Positions 1-11,425 of a stretch of 64,000 nucleotides of DNA are shown here, one piece after another; position 1 is the first letter of the stretch; the number at the start of each line of letters is the position of its first letter. The stretch is from Lepidurus packardi. Its lineage: Eukaryota; Arthropoda; Branchiopoda; Notostraca; Triopsidae. The translations under genes were made by a program, and so were the position numbers. Under the pieces are notes generated by a model. It did no database searches and was not told the DNA's origin. It saw only the letters and a list, made by a program, of their open reading frames with translations. The stretch lies in assembly GCA_023053545.1 (NCBI GenBank), contig JAKZAN010000005.1, positions 1-64,000 on the forward strand, given 5' to 3'.

Positions 1-520
1 GATTGATTGAATTCGTTTCTTACTGAATTAATTCCTTACGGACTGAATTAATGCCTTACGGACTGAATTAATTCCTTACGGACTGAAATAATTCCTTACG
101 GACTGAATTAATTCCTTACGGACTGAATTAATTCCTTACGGACTGAATTAATTCCTTACGGACTGAATTAATTCCTTACGGACTGAATTAATTCCTTACT
201 GACTGAATTAATTCCTTACTGACTGAATTAATTCCTTACGGACTGAATTAATTCCTTACGGACTGAATTAATTCCTTACGGTCTGAATGAATTCCTTACG
301 GACTGAATGAATTCCTTACGGACTGAATTAATTTCATACGGACTGAATTAATTCATTACGAACTTAATTAATCCATTACGGACTGAATTAATTCATTACG
401 GACTGAATTAATTCCTTACGTACTGAACTTATTCCTTACGGACTGAATTAATTCCCTCCGGACTGAATTAATTCCTTACGGACTGAATTAATTCCTTACG
501 GACTGAAATATTTCCTTACG

Positions 521-559
521 GACTGAATTAATTCTTTAGGATTGATTGAATTCGTTTCT
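521..559 (+). repeat. Phase-slip marker, type A (representative of 41)
   Basis: The marker is a 19-bp monomer ending CTTTAG (one base lost from CCTTACG) followed by GATTGATTGAATTCGTTTCT, which aligns to the consensus with six mismatches, and then TACTGAATT. Each copy moves the 20-bp phase back by one base and carries an EcoRI site, GAATTC. The second monomer starts at 1, 540, 739, 1559, 2299, 2838, 3037, 3816, 4015 (GATTTATTG), 5346, 6145, 6564, 7595, 8526, 8825 (one extra T), 9025, 10076, 10275, 11426, 12237, 12796, 12995, 13838, 14969, 15628, 16127, 16686, 16885, 18036, 18595, 19706, 20465, 20664, 22014, 22813, 23012, 24383, 26724, 28083, 36930 and 37809. It is the natural HOR boundary in domain I. 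No function is known to me. Confidence 0.93.
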
Positions 560-1318
560 TACTGAATTAATTCCTTACGGACTGAAATAATTCCTTACTG
601 ACTGAATTAATTCCTTACTGACTGAATTAATTCCTTACTGACTGAATTAATTGATTACGGACTGAATTAATTCCTTACGGACTGAATTAATTCCTTACGG
701 ACTGAAATATTTCCTTACGGACTGAATTAATTCTTTAGGATTGATTGAATTCGTTTCTTACTGAATTAATTCCTTACGGACTGAATTAATTCCTTACGGA
801 CTGAATTAATTCCTTACGGACTGAATTAATTCCTTACGGACTGAATTAATTCCTTACGGACTGAATTAATTCCTTACGGACTGAATTAATTCCTTACGGA
901 CTGGAATTAATTCCTTACGGACTTAATTAATTCCTTTCTTACTGAATTAATTCCTTACGGACTGAATGAATTCCTTACGGACTGAATTAATTTCATACGG
1001 ACTGAATAATTCATTACGGACTTAATTAGTCCATTACGGACTGAATTAATTCATTACGGACTGAATTAATTCCTTACTGACTGAATTAATTCCTTACTGA
1101 CTGAATTAATTCCTTACGGACTGAATTAATTCCTTACGGACTGAATTAATTCCTTACGGTCTGAATTAATTCCGTACGGATTTTATTAATTCCTTACGGA
1201 CTGAATTAATTCATTACGGACTTAATTAATCCATTACGGAATGAATTAATTCCTTACGACTGAATTAATTCCTTACGGACTGAATTAATACCTTACGGGA
1301 CTGAATTAAATCCTTTAG

Positions 1319-1358
1319 GACTGAATTAATTCCTTAATTAATTCCTTACGGAATTCCC
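1319..1358 (+). repeat. Short join compensated by AATTCCCG insertion, copy 1
   Basis: The 8-bp short join is followed in the next monomer by an 8-bp insertion (CGGAATTCCCGACTG), so the two monomers total 40 bp and phase is kept. This adds an EcoRI site. The configuration occurs only here and at 3,577-3,616, which shows that the two surrounding 1.5-kb blocks are copies. Confidence 0.9.
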
Positions 1359-2298
1359 GACTGAATTAATTCATTACGGACTTAATTAATCCATTACGGA
1401 CTGAATTAATTCATTACGGACTGAAATAATTCCTTACGTACTGAACTTATTCCTTACGGACTGAATTAATTTCCTTACGGACTGAATTAATTCCTTACGG
1501 ACTGAATTAATTCCTTACGGACTGAAATATTTCCTTACGGACTGAATTAATTCTTTAGGATTGATTGAATTCGTTTCTTACTGAATTAATTCCTTACGGA
1601 CTGAATTAATGCCTTACGGACTGAATTAATTCCTTACGGACTGAAATAATTCCTTACGGACTGAATTAATTCCTTACGGACTGAATTAATTCCTTACGGA
1701 CTGAATTAATTCCTTACGGACTGAATTAATTCCTTACGGACTGAATTAATTCCTTACGGACTGAATTAATTCCTTACGGACTTAATTAATTTCTTACGGA
1801 CTGAATTAATTCCTTACGGGACTTAATTAATTCCTTACGGACTTAATTAATTCCTTTCTTACTGAATTAATTCCTTACGGACTGAATGAATTCCTTACGG
1901 ACTGAATTAATTTCATACGGACTGAATTAATTCATTACGGACTTAATTAATCCATTACGGACTGAATTAATTCATTACGGACTGAATTAATTCCTTACTG
2001 ACTGAATTAATTCCTTACTGACTGAATTAATTCCTTACGGACTGAATTAATTCCTTACGGACTGAATTAATTCCTTACGGTCTGAATTAATTCCGTACGG
2101 ATTTTATTAATTCCTTACGGACTGAATTAATTCATTACGGACTTAATTAATCCATTACGGAATGAATTAATTCCTTACGGACTGAATTAATTCCTTACGG
2201 ACTGAATTAATTCCTTACGGACTGAATTAATTCCTTACGGACTGAATTAATTCCTTACGGACTGAAATATTTCCTTACGGACTGAATTAATTCTTTAG

Positions 2299-3815
2299 GA
2301 TTGATTGAATTCGTTTCTTACTGAATTAATTCCTTACGGACTGAATTAATGCCTTACGGACTGAATTAATTCCTTACGGACTGAAATAATTCCTTACGGA
2401 CTGAATTAATTCCTTACGGACTGAATTAATTCCTTACGGACTGAATTAATTCCTTACGGACTGAATTAATTCCTTACGGACTGAATTAATTCCTTACTGA
2501 CTGAATTAATTCCTTACTGACTGAATTAATTCCTTACGGACTGAATTAATTCCTTACGGACTGAATTAATTCCTTACGGTCTGAATGAATTCCTTACGGA
2601 CTGAATGAATTCCTTACGGACTGAATTAATTTCATACGGACTGAATTAATTCATTACGAACTTAATTAATCCATTACGGACTGAATTAATTCATTACGGA
2701 CTGAATTAATTCCTTACGTACTGAACTTATTCCTTACGGACTGAATTAATTCCCTCCGGACTGAATTAATTCCTTACGGACTGAATTAATTCCTTACGGA
2801 CTGAAATATTTCCTTACGGACTGAATTAATTCTTTAGGATTGATTGAATTCGTTTCTTACTGAATTAATTCCTTACGGACTGAAATAATTCCTTACTGAC
2901 TGAATTAATTCCTTACTGACTGAATTAATTCCTTACTGACTGAATTAATTGATTACGGACTGAATTAATTCCTTACGGACTGAATTAATTCCTTACGGAC
3001 TGAAATATTTCCTTACGGACTGAATTAATTCTTTAGGATTGATTGAATTCGTTTCTTACTGAATTAATTCCTTACGGACTGAATTAATTCCTTACGGACT
3101 GAATTAATTCCTTACGGACTGAATTAATTCCTTACGGACTGAATTAATTCCTTACGGACTGAATTAATTCCTTACGGACTTAATTAATTCCTTTCTTACT
3201 GAATTAATTCCTTACGGACTGAATGAATTCCTTACGGACTGAATTAATTTCATACGGACTGAATTAATTCATTACGGACTTAATTAGTCCATTACGGACT
3301 GAATTAATTCATTACGGACTGAATTAATTCCTTACTGACTGAATTAATTCCTTACTGACTGAATTAATTCCTTACGGACTGAATTAATTCCTTACGGACT
3401 GAATTAATTCCTTACGGTCTGAATTAATTCCGTACGGATTTTATTAATTCCTTACGGACTGAATTAATTCATTACGGACTTAATTAATCCATTACGGAAT
3501 GAATTAATTCCTTACGGACTGAATTAATTCCTTACGGACTGAATTAATACCTTACGGACTGAATTAAATCCTTTAGGACTGAATTAATTCCTTAATTAAT
3601 TCCTTACGGAATTCCCGACTGAATTAATTCATTACGGACTTAATTAATCCATTACGGACTGAATTAATTCATTACGGACTGAAATAATTCCTTACGTACT
3701 GAACTTATTCCTTACGGACTGAATTAATTCCTTACGGACTGAATTAATTCCTTACGGACTGAATTAATTCCTTACGGACTGAAATATTTCCTTACGGACT
3801 GAATTAATTCTTTAG
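2299..3815 (+). repeat. 1.5-kb HOR, copy 2
   Basis: This is the counterpart of 1-1,558 at an offset of 2,298 bp. It keeps strict 20-bp phase between its markers. The rare AATTCCCG element is shared. The 740-bp unit between the copies (1,559-2,298) also begins with the TAATGCC monomer, as does the unit at 3,816, so a larger cycle of about 2.26-2.30 kb is likely. Confidence 0.88.
3577..3616 (+). repeat. Short join compensated by AATTCCCG insertion, copy 2
   Basis: It has the same rare 8-bp deletion plus 8-bp insertion as at 1,319, in the corresponding place of the duplicated HOR (2,299-3,815). It is preceded by the CTTTAGGACTG monomer in both copies. Confidence 0.9.
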
Positions 3816-4694
3816 GATTGATTGAATTCGTTTCTTACTGAATTAATTCCTTACGGACTGAATTAATGCCTTACGGACTGAATTAATTCCTTACGGACTG
3901 AAATAATTCCTTACGGACTGAATTAATTCCTTACGGACTGAATTAATTCCTTACGGACTGAATTAATTCCTTACGGACTGAAATATTTCCTTACGGACTG
4001 AATTAATTCTTTAGGATTTATTGAATTCGTTTCTTACTGAATTAATTCCTTACGGACTGAATTAATTCCTTACGGACTGAATTAATTCCTTACGGACTGA
4101 ATTAATTCCTTACGGACTGAATTAATTCCTTACGGACTGAATTAATTCCTTACGGACTGAATTAATTCCTTACGGACTGAATTAATTCCTTACGGACTTA
4201 ATTAATTTCTTACGGACTGAATTAATTCCTTACGGACTTAATTAATTCCTTACGGACTTAATTAATTCCTTTCTTACTGAATTAATTCCTTACGGACTGA
4301 ATGAATTCCTTACGGACTGAATTAATTTCATACGGACTGAATTAATTCATTACGGACTTAATTAATCCATTACGGACTGAATTAATTCATTACGGACTGA
4401 ATTAATTCCTTACTGACTGAATTAATTCCTTACTGACTGAATTAATTCCTTACGGACTGAATTAATTCCTTACGGACTGAATTAATTCCTTACGGTCTGA
4501 ATTAATTCCGTACGGATTTTATTAATTCCTTACGGACTGAATTAATTCATTACGGACTTAATTAATCCATTACGGAATGAATTAATTCCTTACGGACTGA
4601 ATTAATTCCTTACGGACTGAATTAATACCTTACGGACTGAATTAAATCCTTTAGGACTGAATTAATTCCTTACGGACTGAATTAATTCCTTACG

Positions 4695-4726
4695 GACTGA
4701 ATTAATTCCTTAATTAATTCCTTACG
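4695..4726 (+). repeat. Short join: 8-bp deletion between monomers (representative)
   Basis: Two monomers are fused into 32 bp by loss of CGGACTGA, giving CCTTAATTAATTCC, which creates a PacI-type TTAATTAA. Starts of TTCCTTAATTAA are 4706, 6975, 8026, 9436, 10686, 11497, 13406, 13618, 14229, 17296, 19026, 21294, 23723, 25194, 25306, 25833, 26005, 28774, 28946, 29517, 29689, 30280, 31272, 31864, 32336, 32508, 33519, 34111, 35243, 35614, 35686, 35718, 36350, 38040, 38232, 41592, 43482, 45411, 47439, 47531, 49778, 56120, 57530 and 59620. TTCTTTAATTAA forms lie at 63,426 and 63,678. Most are inherited by HOR duplication; each shifts phase by 8. Confidence 0.92.
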
Positions 4727-5505
4727 GACTGAATTAATTTCATACGGACTGAATTAATTCCTTACGTACTGAACTTATTCCTTACGGACTGAATTAATTC
4801 CTTACGGACTGAATTGATTCCTTACGGACTGAATTAATTCCTTACGGACTGAATTAATACCTTATGGACTGAATTAATTCCTTACGGACTGAATTAATTC
4901 CTTACGGACTGAATTAATTCCTTACGGACTGAATTAATTCCTTACTGACTGAATTAATTCCTTACGGACTGAATTAATTCCTTACGGACTGAATTAATTC
5001 CTTACTGACTGAATTAATTCCTTACTGACTGAATCAATTCCTTACGGACTGAATTAATTCCTTACGGACTGAATTAATTCCTTACGGTCTGAATGAATTC
5101 CTTACGGACTGAATGAATTCCTTACGGACTGAATTAATTTCATACGGACTGAATTAATTCATTACGAACTTAATTAATCCATTACGGACTGAATTAATTC
5201 ATTACGGACTGAATTAATTCCTTACGTACTGAACTTATTCCTTACGGACTGAATTAATTCCCTCCGGACTGAATTAATTCCTTACGGACTGAATTAATTC
5301 CTTACGGACTGAAATATTTCCTTACGGACTGAATTAATTCTTTAGGATTGATTGAATTCGTTTCTTACTGAATTAATTCCTTACGGACTGAAATAATTCC
5401 TTACTGACTGAATTAATTCCTTACTGACTGAATTAATTCCTTACTGACTGAATTAATTGATTACGGACTGAATTAATTCCTTACGGACTGAATTAATTCC
5501 TTACG

Positions 5506-5585
5506 GTCTGAATTAATTCCGTACGGATTTTATTAATTCCTTACGGACTGAATTAATTCATTACGGACTTAATTAATCCATTACG
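5506..5585 (+). repeat. Four-monomer barcode block (representative)
   Basis: Four variant monomers occur in fixed order: GTCTGAATTAATTCCGTACG, GATTTTATTAATTCCTTACG, GACTGAATTAATTCATTACG and GACTTAATTAATCCATTACG. The block recurs throughout domains I and II. The first monomer includes the 10-bp palindrome TCCGTACGGA across its edge. In domains III and IV the second monomer is mostly GATTTAATTAATTCC, and in four places GATTTATATAATTCC (51,480, 53,456, 61,142, 62,858). Fixed order of variants is the evidence that HORs, not single monomers, are duplicated. Confidence 0.9.
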
Positions 5586-5685
5586 GACTGAATTATTTCC
5601 TTACGTACTGAAGTTATTCCTTACGGACTGAATTGATTCATTATGGACTTAATTAAATCCTTACAGACTAAATTAATTCCTTATG

Positions 5686-5725
5686 GACTTAATTAATTCC
5701 GTAAGGAATGAATGAATTAATTACG
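5686..5725 (+). repeat. GTAA dyad monomer pair (representative of 43)
   Basis: Two successive variant monomers, GACTTAATTAATTCCGTAAG and GAATGAATGAATTAATTACG, place the inverted repeat ATTCC-GTAA-GGAAT across the monomer boundary. As RNA this would be a 5-bp stem closed by C-G with a GUAA (GNRA-type) loop. The G of GTAA is at 5701, 6420, 7391, 8322, 8621, 12592, 15324, 16482, 18391, 22369, 24758, 25621, 26360, 27079, 27779, 28338, 29261, 30004, 30556, 32823, 34567, 37405, 37984, 40187, 41377, 44137, 46046, 47224, 48863, 49502, 49622, 51533, 53509, 54505, 55785, 55905, 57315, 59285, 59405, 61195, 62191, 62911 and 63131. GACTGAAATAATTCC nearly always follows. None lies before 5.7 kb. Confidence 0.9.
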
Positions 5726-6563
5726 GACTGAAATAATTCCTTACGGACTGAATTAATTCCTTACGGACTGAATTAATTCCTTACGGACTGAATTAATTCC
5801 TTACGGACTGAATTAATTCCTTACGGACTGAATTAATTCCTTACGAACTTAATTAATTCCTTACGGACTGAATTAATTCCTTACGGACTTAATTAATTCC
5901 TTACGGACTTAATTAATTCCTTTCTTACTGAATTAATTCCTTACGGACTGAATGAATTCCTGACGGACTGAATTAATTTCATACGGACTGAATTAATTCA
6001 TTACGGACTTAATTAATCCATTACGGACTGAATTAATTCATTACGGACTGAAATAATTCCTTACGTACTGAACTTATTCCTTACGGACTGAATTAATTCC
6101 TTACGGACTGAAATATTTCCTTACGGACTGAATTAATTCTTTAGGATTGATTGAATTCGTTTCTTACTGAATTAATTCCTTACGGACTGAATTAATTCCT
6201 TACGGACTGAATTAATTCCTTACGGACTAAATTAATTCCGTACGGATTTTATTAATTCCTTACGGACTGAATTAATTCATTACGGACTTAATTAATCCAT
6301 TACGGACTGAATTATTTCCTTACGTACTGAAGTTATTCCTTACGGACTGAATTGATTCATTACGGACTTAATTAAATCCTTACAGACTAAATTAATTCCT
6401 TATGGACTTAATTAATTCCGTAAGGAATGAATGAATTAATTACGGACTGAAATAATTCCTTACGGACTGAATTAATTCCCTACGGACTGAATTAATTCCT
6501 TACGGACTGAATTAAATCCTTACGGACTGAAATATTTCCTTACGGACTGAATTAATTCTTTAG

Positions 6564-7594
6564 GATTGATTGAATTCGTTTCTTACTGAATTAATTCCTT
6601 ACGGACTGAAATAATTCCTTACTGACTGAATTAATTCCTTACGGACTGAATTAATTCCTTACGGACTGAATTAATTCCTTACTGACTGAATTAATTCCTT
6701 ACTGACTGAATTAATTCCTTACGGACTGAATTAATTCCTTACTTACTGAATTAATTCCGTACGGATTTTATTAATTCCTTACGGACTGAATTAATTCATT
6801 ACGGACTTAATTAATCCATTACGGACTGAATTAATTCCTTACGGACTGAATTAATTCCTTACGGACTGAATTAATTCTTTACGGACTGAATTAATACCTT
6901 ACGGACTGAATTAAATCCTTTAGGACTGAATTAATTCCTTACGGACTGAATTAATTCCTTACGGACTGAATTAATTCCTTAATTAATTCCTTACGGACTG
7001 AATTAATTTCATACGGACTGAAATAATTCCTTACGTACTGAACTTATTCCTTACGGACTGAATTAATTCCTTACGGACTGAATTGATTCCTTACGGACTG
7101 AATTAATTCCTTACGGACTGAATTAATACCTTATGGACTGAATTAATACCTTACGGACTGAATTAATTCCTTACGGACTGAATTAATTCCTTACGGACTG
7201 AATTAATTCCTTACTGACTGAATTAATTCCTTACGGACTTAATTAATTCATTACGGACTTAATTAATCCATTACGGACTGAATTATTTCCTTACGTACTG
7301 AAGTTATTCCTTACGGACTGAATGGATTCATTACGGACTTAATTAAATCCTTACAGACTAAATTAATTCCTTATGGACTTAATTAATTCCGTAAGGAATG
7401 AATGAATTAATTACGGACTGAAATAATTCCTTACGGACTGAATTAATTCATTACGGACTGAATTAATTCCTTACGTACTGAACTTATTCCTTACGGACTG
7501 AATTAATTCCCTACGGACTGAATTAATTCCTTACGGACTGAATTAAATCCTTACGGACTGAAATATTTCCTTACGGACTGAATTAATTCTTTAG
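6564..7594 (+). repeat. 1.0-kb HOR unit with short join at 6,975
   Basis: The marker spacing is 1,031 bp. The order is GACTGAAATAATTCC, paired TTACTG monomers, TTACTTACTG, the barcode block, TACCTTACGG, CTTTAGGACTG, short join, TTTCATACGG, TACCTTATGG, then the GTAA dyad (7,391) and the CCCTACGG tail. It is related to the 1,151-bp units but ends with the 559-bp-type tail, so it looks like a recombinant between the two. Confidence 0.8.
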
Positions 7595-8525
7595 GATTGA
7601 TTGAATTCGTTTCTTACTGAATTAATTCCTTACGGACTGAAATAATTCCTTACTGACTGAATTAATTCCTTACGGACTGAATTAATTCCTTACGGACTGA
7701 ATTAATTCCTTACTGACTGAATTAATTCCTTACTGACTGAATTAATTCCTTACGGACTGAATTAATTCCTTACTTACTGAATTAATTCCTTACGGTCTGA
7801 ATTAATTCCGTACGGATTTTATTAATTCCTTACGGACTGAATTAATTCATTACGGACTTAATTAATCCATTACGGACTGAATTAATTCCTTACGGACTGA
7901 ATTAATTCCTTACGGACTGAATTAATTCCTTACGGACTGAATTAATACCTTACGGACTGAATTAAATCCTTTAGGACTGAATTAATTCCTTACGGACTGA
8001 ATTAATTCCTTACGGACTGAATTAATTCCTTAATTAATTCCTTACGGACTGAATTAATTCCTTACTGACTGAATTAATTCCTTACGGACTGAATTAATTC
8101 CTTACGGACTGAATTAATTCTTTACGGTCTGAATTAATTCCGTACGGATTTTATTAATTCCTTACGGACTGAATTAATTCATTACGGACTTAATTAATCC
8201 ATTACGGACTGAATTATTTCCTTACGTACTGAAGTTATTCCTTACGGACTGAATTGATTCATTACGGACTTAATTAAATCCTTACAGACTAAATTAATTC
8301 CTTATGGACTTAATTAATTCCGTAAGGAATGAATGAATTAATTACGGACTGAAATAATTCCTTACGGACTGAATTAATTCATTACGGACTGAATTAATTC
8401 CTTACGTACTGAACTTATTCCTTACGGACTGAATTAATTCCCTACGGACTGAATTAATTCCTTACGGACTGAATTAAATCCTTACGGACTGAAATATTTC
8501 CTTACGGACTGAATTAATTCTTTAG
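7595..8525 (+). repeat. 0.93-kb HOR unit with short join at 8,026
   Basis: It has the same head as 6,564-7,594 through CTTTAGGACTG and the short join, then a different middle (TTCTTTACGGTCTG and barcode block) before the GTAA dyad (8,322) and CCCTACGG tail. Shared ends and an exchanged middle are what unequal crossover within the family would leave. Confidence 0.8.
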
Positions 8526-9024
8526 GATTGATTGAATTCGTTTCTTACTGAATTAATTCCTTACGGACTGAAATAATTCCTTACTGAGTGAATTAATTCC
8601 TTACGGACTTAATTAATTCCGTAAGGAATGAATGAATTAATTACGGACTGAAATAATTCCTTACGGACTGAATTAATTCATTACGGACTGAATTAATTCC
8701 TTACGTACTGAACTTATTCCTTACGGACTGAATTAATTCCCTACGGACTGAATTAATTCCTTACGGACTGAATTAAATCCTTACGGACTGAAATATTTCC
8801 TTACGGACTGAATTAATTCTTTAGGATTGATTGAATTCGTTTTTTTACTGAAATAATTCCTTACGGACTGAATTAATTCATTACGGACTGAATTAATTCC
8901 TTACGTACTGAACTTATTCCTTACGGACTGAATTAATTCCCTACGGACTGAATTAATTCCTTACGGACTGAATTAAATCCTTACGGACTGAAATATTTCC
9001 TTACGGACTGAATTAATTCTTTAG
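8526..9024 (+). repeat. Truncated HOR units with aberrant marker
   Basis: A 299-bp unit (GTAA dyad at 8,621) is followed by a 200-bp tail unit whose marker, at 8,825, has one extra T (CG followed by seven T) in place of CGTTTCTT. The insertion cancels the marker's usual -1 phase shift, which is why this spacing is 200 and not 199. The unit starting at 8,825 matches the 199-bp tail units at 10,076, 12,796 and 16,686. Confidence 0.85.
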
Positions 9025-10075
9025 GATTGATTGAATTCGTTTCTTACTGAATTAATTCCTTACGGACTGAAATAATTCCTTACTGACTGAATTAATTCCT
9101 TACGGACTGAATTAATTCCTTACTGACTGAATTAATTCCTTACTGACTGAATTAATTCCTTACGGACTGAATTAATTCCTTACTTACTGAATTAATTCCG
9201 TACGGTCTGAATTAATTCCGTACGGATTTTATTAATTCCTTACGGACTGAATTAATTCATTACGGACTTAATTAATCCATTACGGACTGAATTAATTCCT
9301 TACGGACTGAATTAATTCCTTACGGACTGAATTAATTCCTTACGGACTGAATTAATACCTTACGGACTGAATTAAATCCTTTAGGACTGAATTAATTCCT
9401 TACGGACTGAATTAATTCCTTACGGACTGAATTAATTCCTTAATTAATTCCTTACGGACTGAATTAATTTCATACGGACTGAAATAATTCCTTACGTACT
9501 GAACTTATTCCTTACGGACTGAATTAATTCCTTACGGACTGAATTGATTCCTTACGGACTGAATTAATTCCTTACGGACTGAATTAATACCTTATGGACT
9601 GAATTAATACCTTACGGACTGAATTAATTCCTTACGGACTGAATTAATTCCTTACGGACTGAATTAATTCCTTACGGACTGAATTAATTCCTTACTGACT
9701 GAATTAATTCCTTACGGACTGAATTAATTCCTTACGGACTGAATTAATTCCTTACTGACTGAATTAATTCCTTACTGACTGAATTAATTCCTTACGGACT
9801 GAATTAATTCCTTACGGTCTGAATGAATTCCTTACGGACTGAATGAATTCCTTACGGACTGAATTAATTTCATACGGACTGAATTAATTCATTACGGACT
9901 TAATTAATCCATTACGGACTGAATTAATTCATTACGGACTGAATTAATTCCTTACGTACTGAACTTATTCCTTACGGACTGAATTAATTCCCTCCGGACT
10001 GAATTAATTCCTTACGGACTGAATTAAATCCTTACGGACTGAAATATTTCCTTACGGACTGAATTAATTCTTTAG
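9025..10075 (+). repeat. 1.05-kb HOR unit
   Basis: It has the head of the 1,151-bp unit and one short join (9,436), then TTTCATACGG, TACCTTATGG, paired TTACTG monomers, two GACTGAATGAATTCC monomers, and an end with CCCTCCGG followed by AAATCCTTACGG. It lacks the 80-bp block of extra TTACTG/TTACGG monomers present in the 1,151-bp units. Confidence 0.83.
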
Positions 10076-10274
10076 GATTGATTGAATTCGTTTCTTACTG
10101 AAATAATTCCTTACGGACTGAATTAATTCATTACGGACTGAATTAATTCCTTACGTACTGAACTTATTCCTTACGGACTGAATTAATTCCCTACGGACTG
10201 AATTAATTCCTTACGGACTGAATTAAATCCTTACGGACTGAAATATTTCCTTACGGACTGAATTAATTCTTTAG

Positions 10275-11425
10275 GATTGATTGAATTCGTTTCTTACTGA
10301 ATTAATTCCTTACGGACTGAAATAATTCCTTACTGACTGAATTAATTCCTTACGGACTGAATTAATTCCTTACTGACTGAATTAATTCCTTACTGACTGA
10401 ATTAATTCCTTACGGACTGAATTAATTCCTTACTTACTGAATTAATTCCGTACGGTCTGAATTAATTCCGTACGGATTTTATTAATTCCTTACGGACTGA
10501 ATTAATTCATTACGGACTTAATTAATCCATTACGGACTGAATTAATTCCTTACGGACTGAATTAATTCCTTACGGACTGAATTAATTCCTTACGGACTGA
10601 ATTAATACCTTACGGACTGAATTAAATCCTTTAGGACTGAATTAATTCCTTACGGACTGAATTAATTCCTTACGGACTGAATTAATTCCTTAATTAATTC
10701 CTTACGGACTGAATTAATTTCATACGGACTGAAATAATTCCTTACGTACTGAACTTATTCCTTACGGACTGAATTAATTCCTTACGGACTGAATTGATTC
10801 CTTACGGACTGAATTAATTCCTTACGGACTGAATTAATACCTTATGGACTGAATTAATACCTTACGGACTGAATTAATTCCTTACGGACTGAATTAATTC
10901 CTTACGGACTGAATTAATTCCTTACGGACTGAATTAATTCCTTACTGACTGAATTAATTCCTTACGGACTGAATTAATTCCTTACGGACTGAATTAATTC
11001 CTTACTGACTGAATTAATTCCTTACTGACTGAATTAATTCCTTACGGACTGAATTAATTCCTTACGGACTGAATTAATTCCTTACTGACTGAATTAATTC
11101 CTTACTGACTGAATTAATTCCTTACGGACTGAATTAATTCCTTACGGACTGAATTAATTCCTTACGGTCTGAATGAATTCCTTACGGACTGAATGAATTC
11201 CTTACGGACTGAATTAATTTCATACGGACTGAATTAATTCATTACGGACTTAATTAATCCATTACGGACTGAATTAATTCATTACGGACTGAATTAATTC
11301 CTTACGTACTGAACTTATTCCTTACGGACTGAATTAATTCCCTCCGGACTGAATTAATTCCTTACGGACTGAATTAATTCCTTACGGACTGAAATATTTC
11401 CTTACGGACTGAATTAATTCTTTAG
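10275..11425 (+). repeat. 1,151-bp HOR, copy at 10.3 kb
   Basis: This is the reference copy of the longest domain I subunit. It contains one short join (10,686) and a duplicated set of paired TTACTG monomers around 10,990-11,150. It matches 16,885-18,035 (offset 6,610) monomer for monomer; by eye I see two substitutions. A related 1,131-bp version is at 13,838 and a 1,111-bp version at 18,595. Confidence 0.9.

Larger units (their letters stand above)
1..1558 (+). repeat. 1.5-kb HOR, copy 1
   Basis: It comprises three marker-bounded subunits (539, 199 and 820 bp) that correspond to 2,299-3,815 (539, 199, 779). The first subunits share TAATGCC, GGTCTGAATGAATTCC, GACTTAATTAATCCATT after TACGAA, and CCCTCCGG in the same places. 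The 41-bp length difference in the third subunit is two monomers plus a net single base; copy 1 carries five isolated 1-bp indels that copy 2 lacks. Confidence 0.9.
3816..6144 (+). repeat. 2.35-kb HOR, copy 1
   Basis: Marker spacings are 199, 1,331 and 799 bp. The 199-bp head has TAATGCC and GACTGAAATAATTCC. The long subunit carries one short join (4,706), the TACCTTATGG monomer and CCCTCCGG. The 799-bp subunit begins with GACTGAAATAATTCC and three TTACTGACTG monomers and carries a GTAA dyad at 5,701 and TTATGG, TTACAG monomers. The same order is seen at 20,465 and 22,813, about 16.6 and 19.0 kb away. Confidence 0.85.

Noticed and set aside
1-20. Array boundary at base 1
   Set aside because: The window opens exactly on a type-A marker monomer, but the same HOR begins identically at 1,559 and 2,299, so this is a window or contig edge and not a transition to unique DNA.
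531-540. Telomere-like TTTAGG in the marker
   Set aside because: It is a single hexamer per marker inside a variant monomer, never in tandem; it is explained by loss of one base from CCTTACGG.
540-565. CENP-B box in the type-A marker (TTCG core)
   Set aside because: The TTCG is present but the required downstream A and CGGG positions are not met (TTCGTTTCTTACTG). Type-B copies lack even TTCG.
5696-5709. Micro-inversion of CCTTACGG to CCGTAAGG
   Set aside because: TTAC to GTAA needs only two substitutions, one of which (GTACGG) exists widely as a separate variant, and the flanking monomers stay in forward phase. Point changes explain it without inversion.
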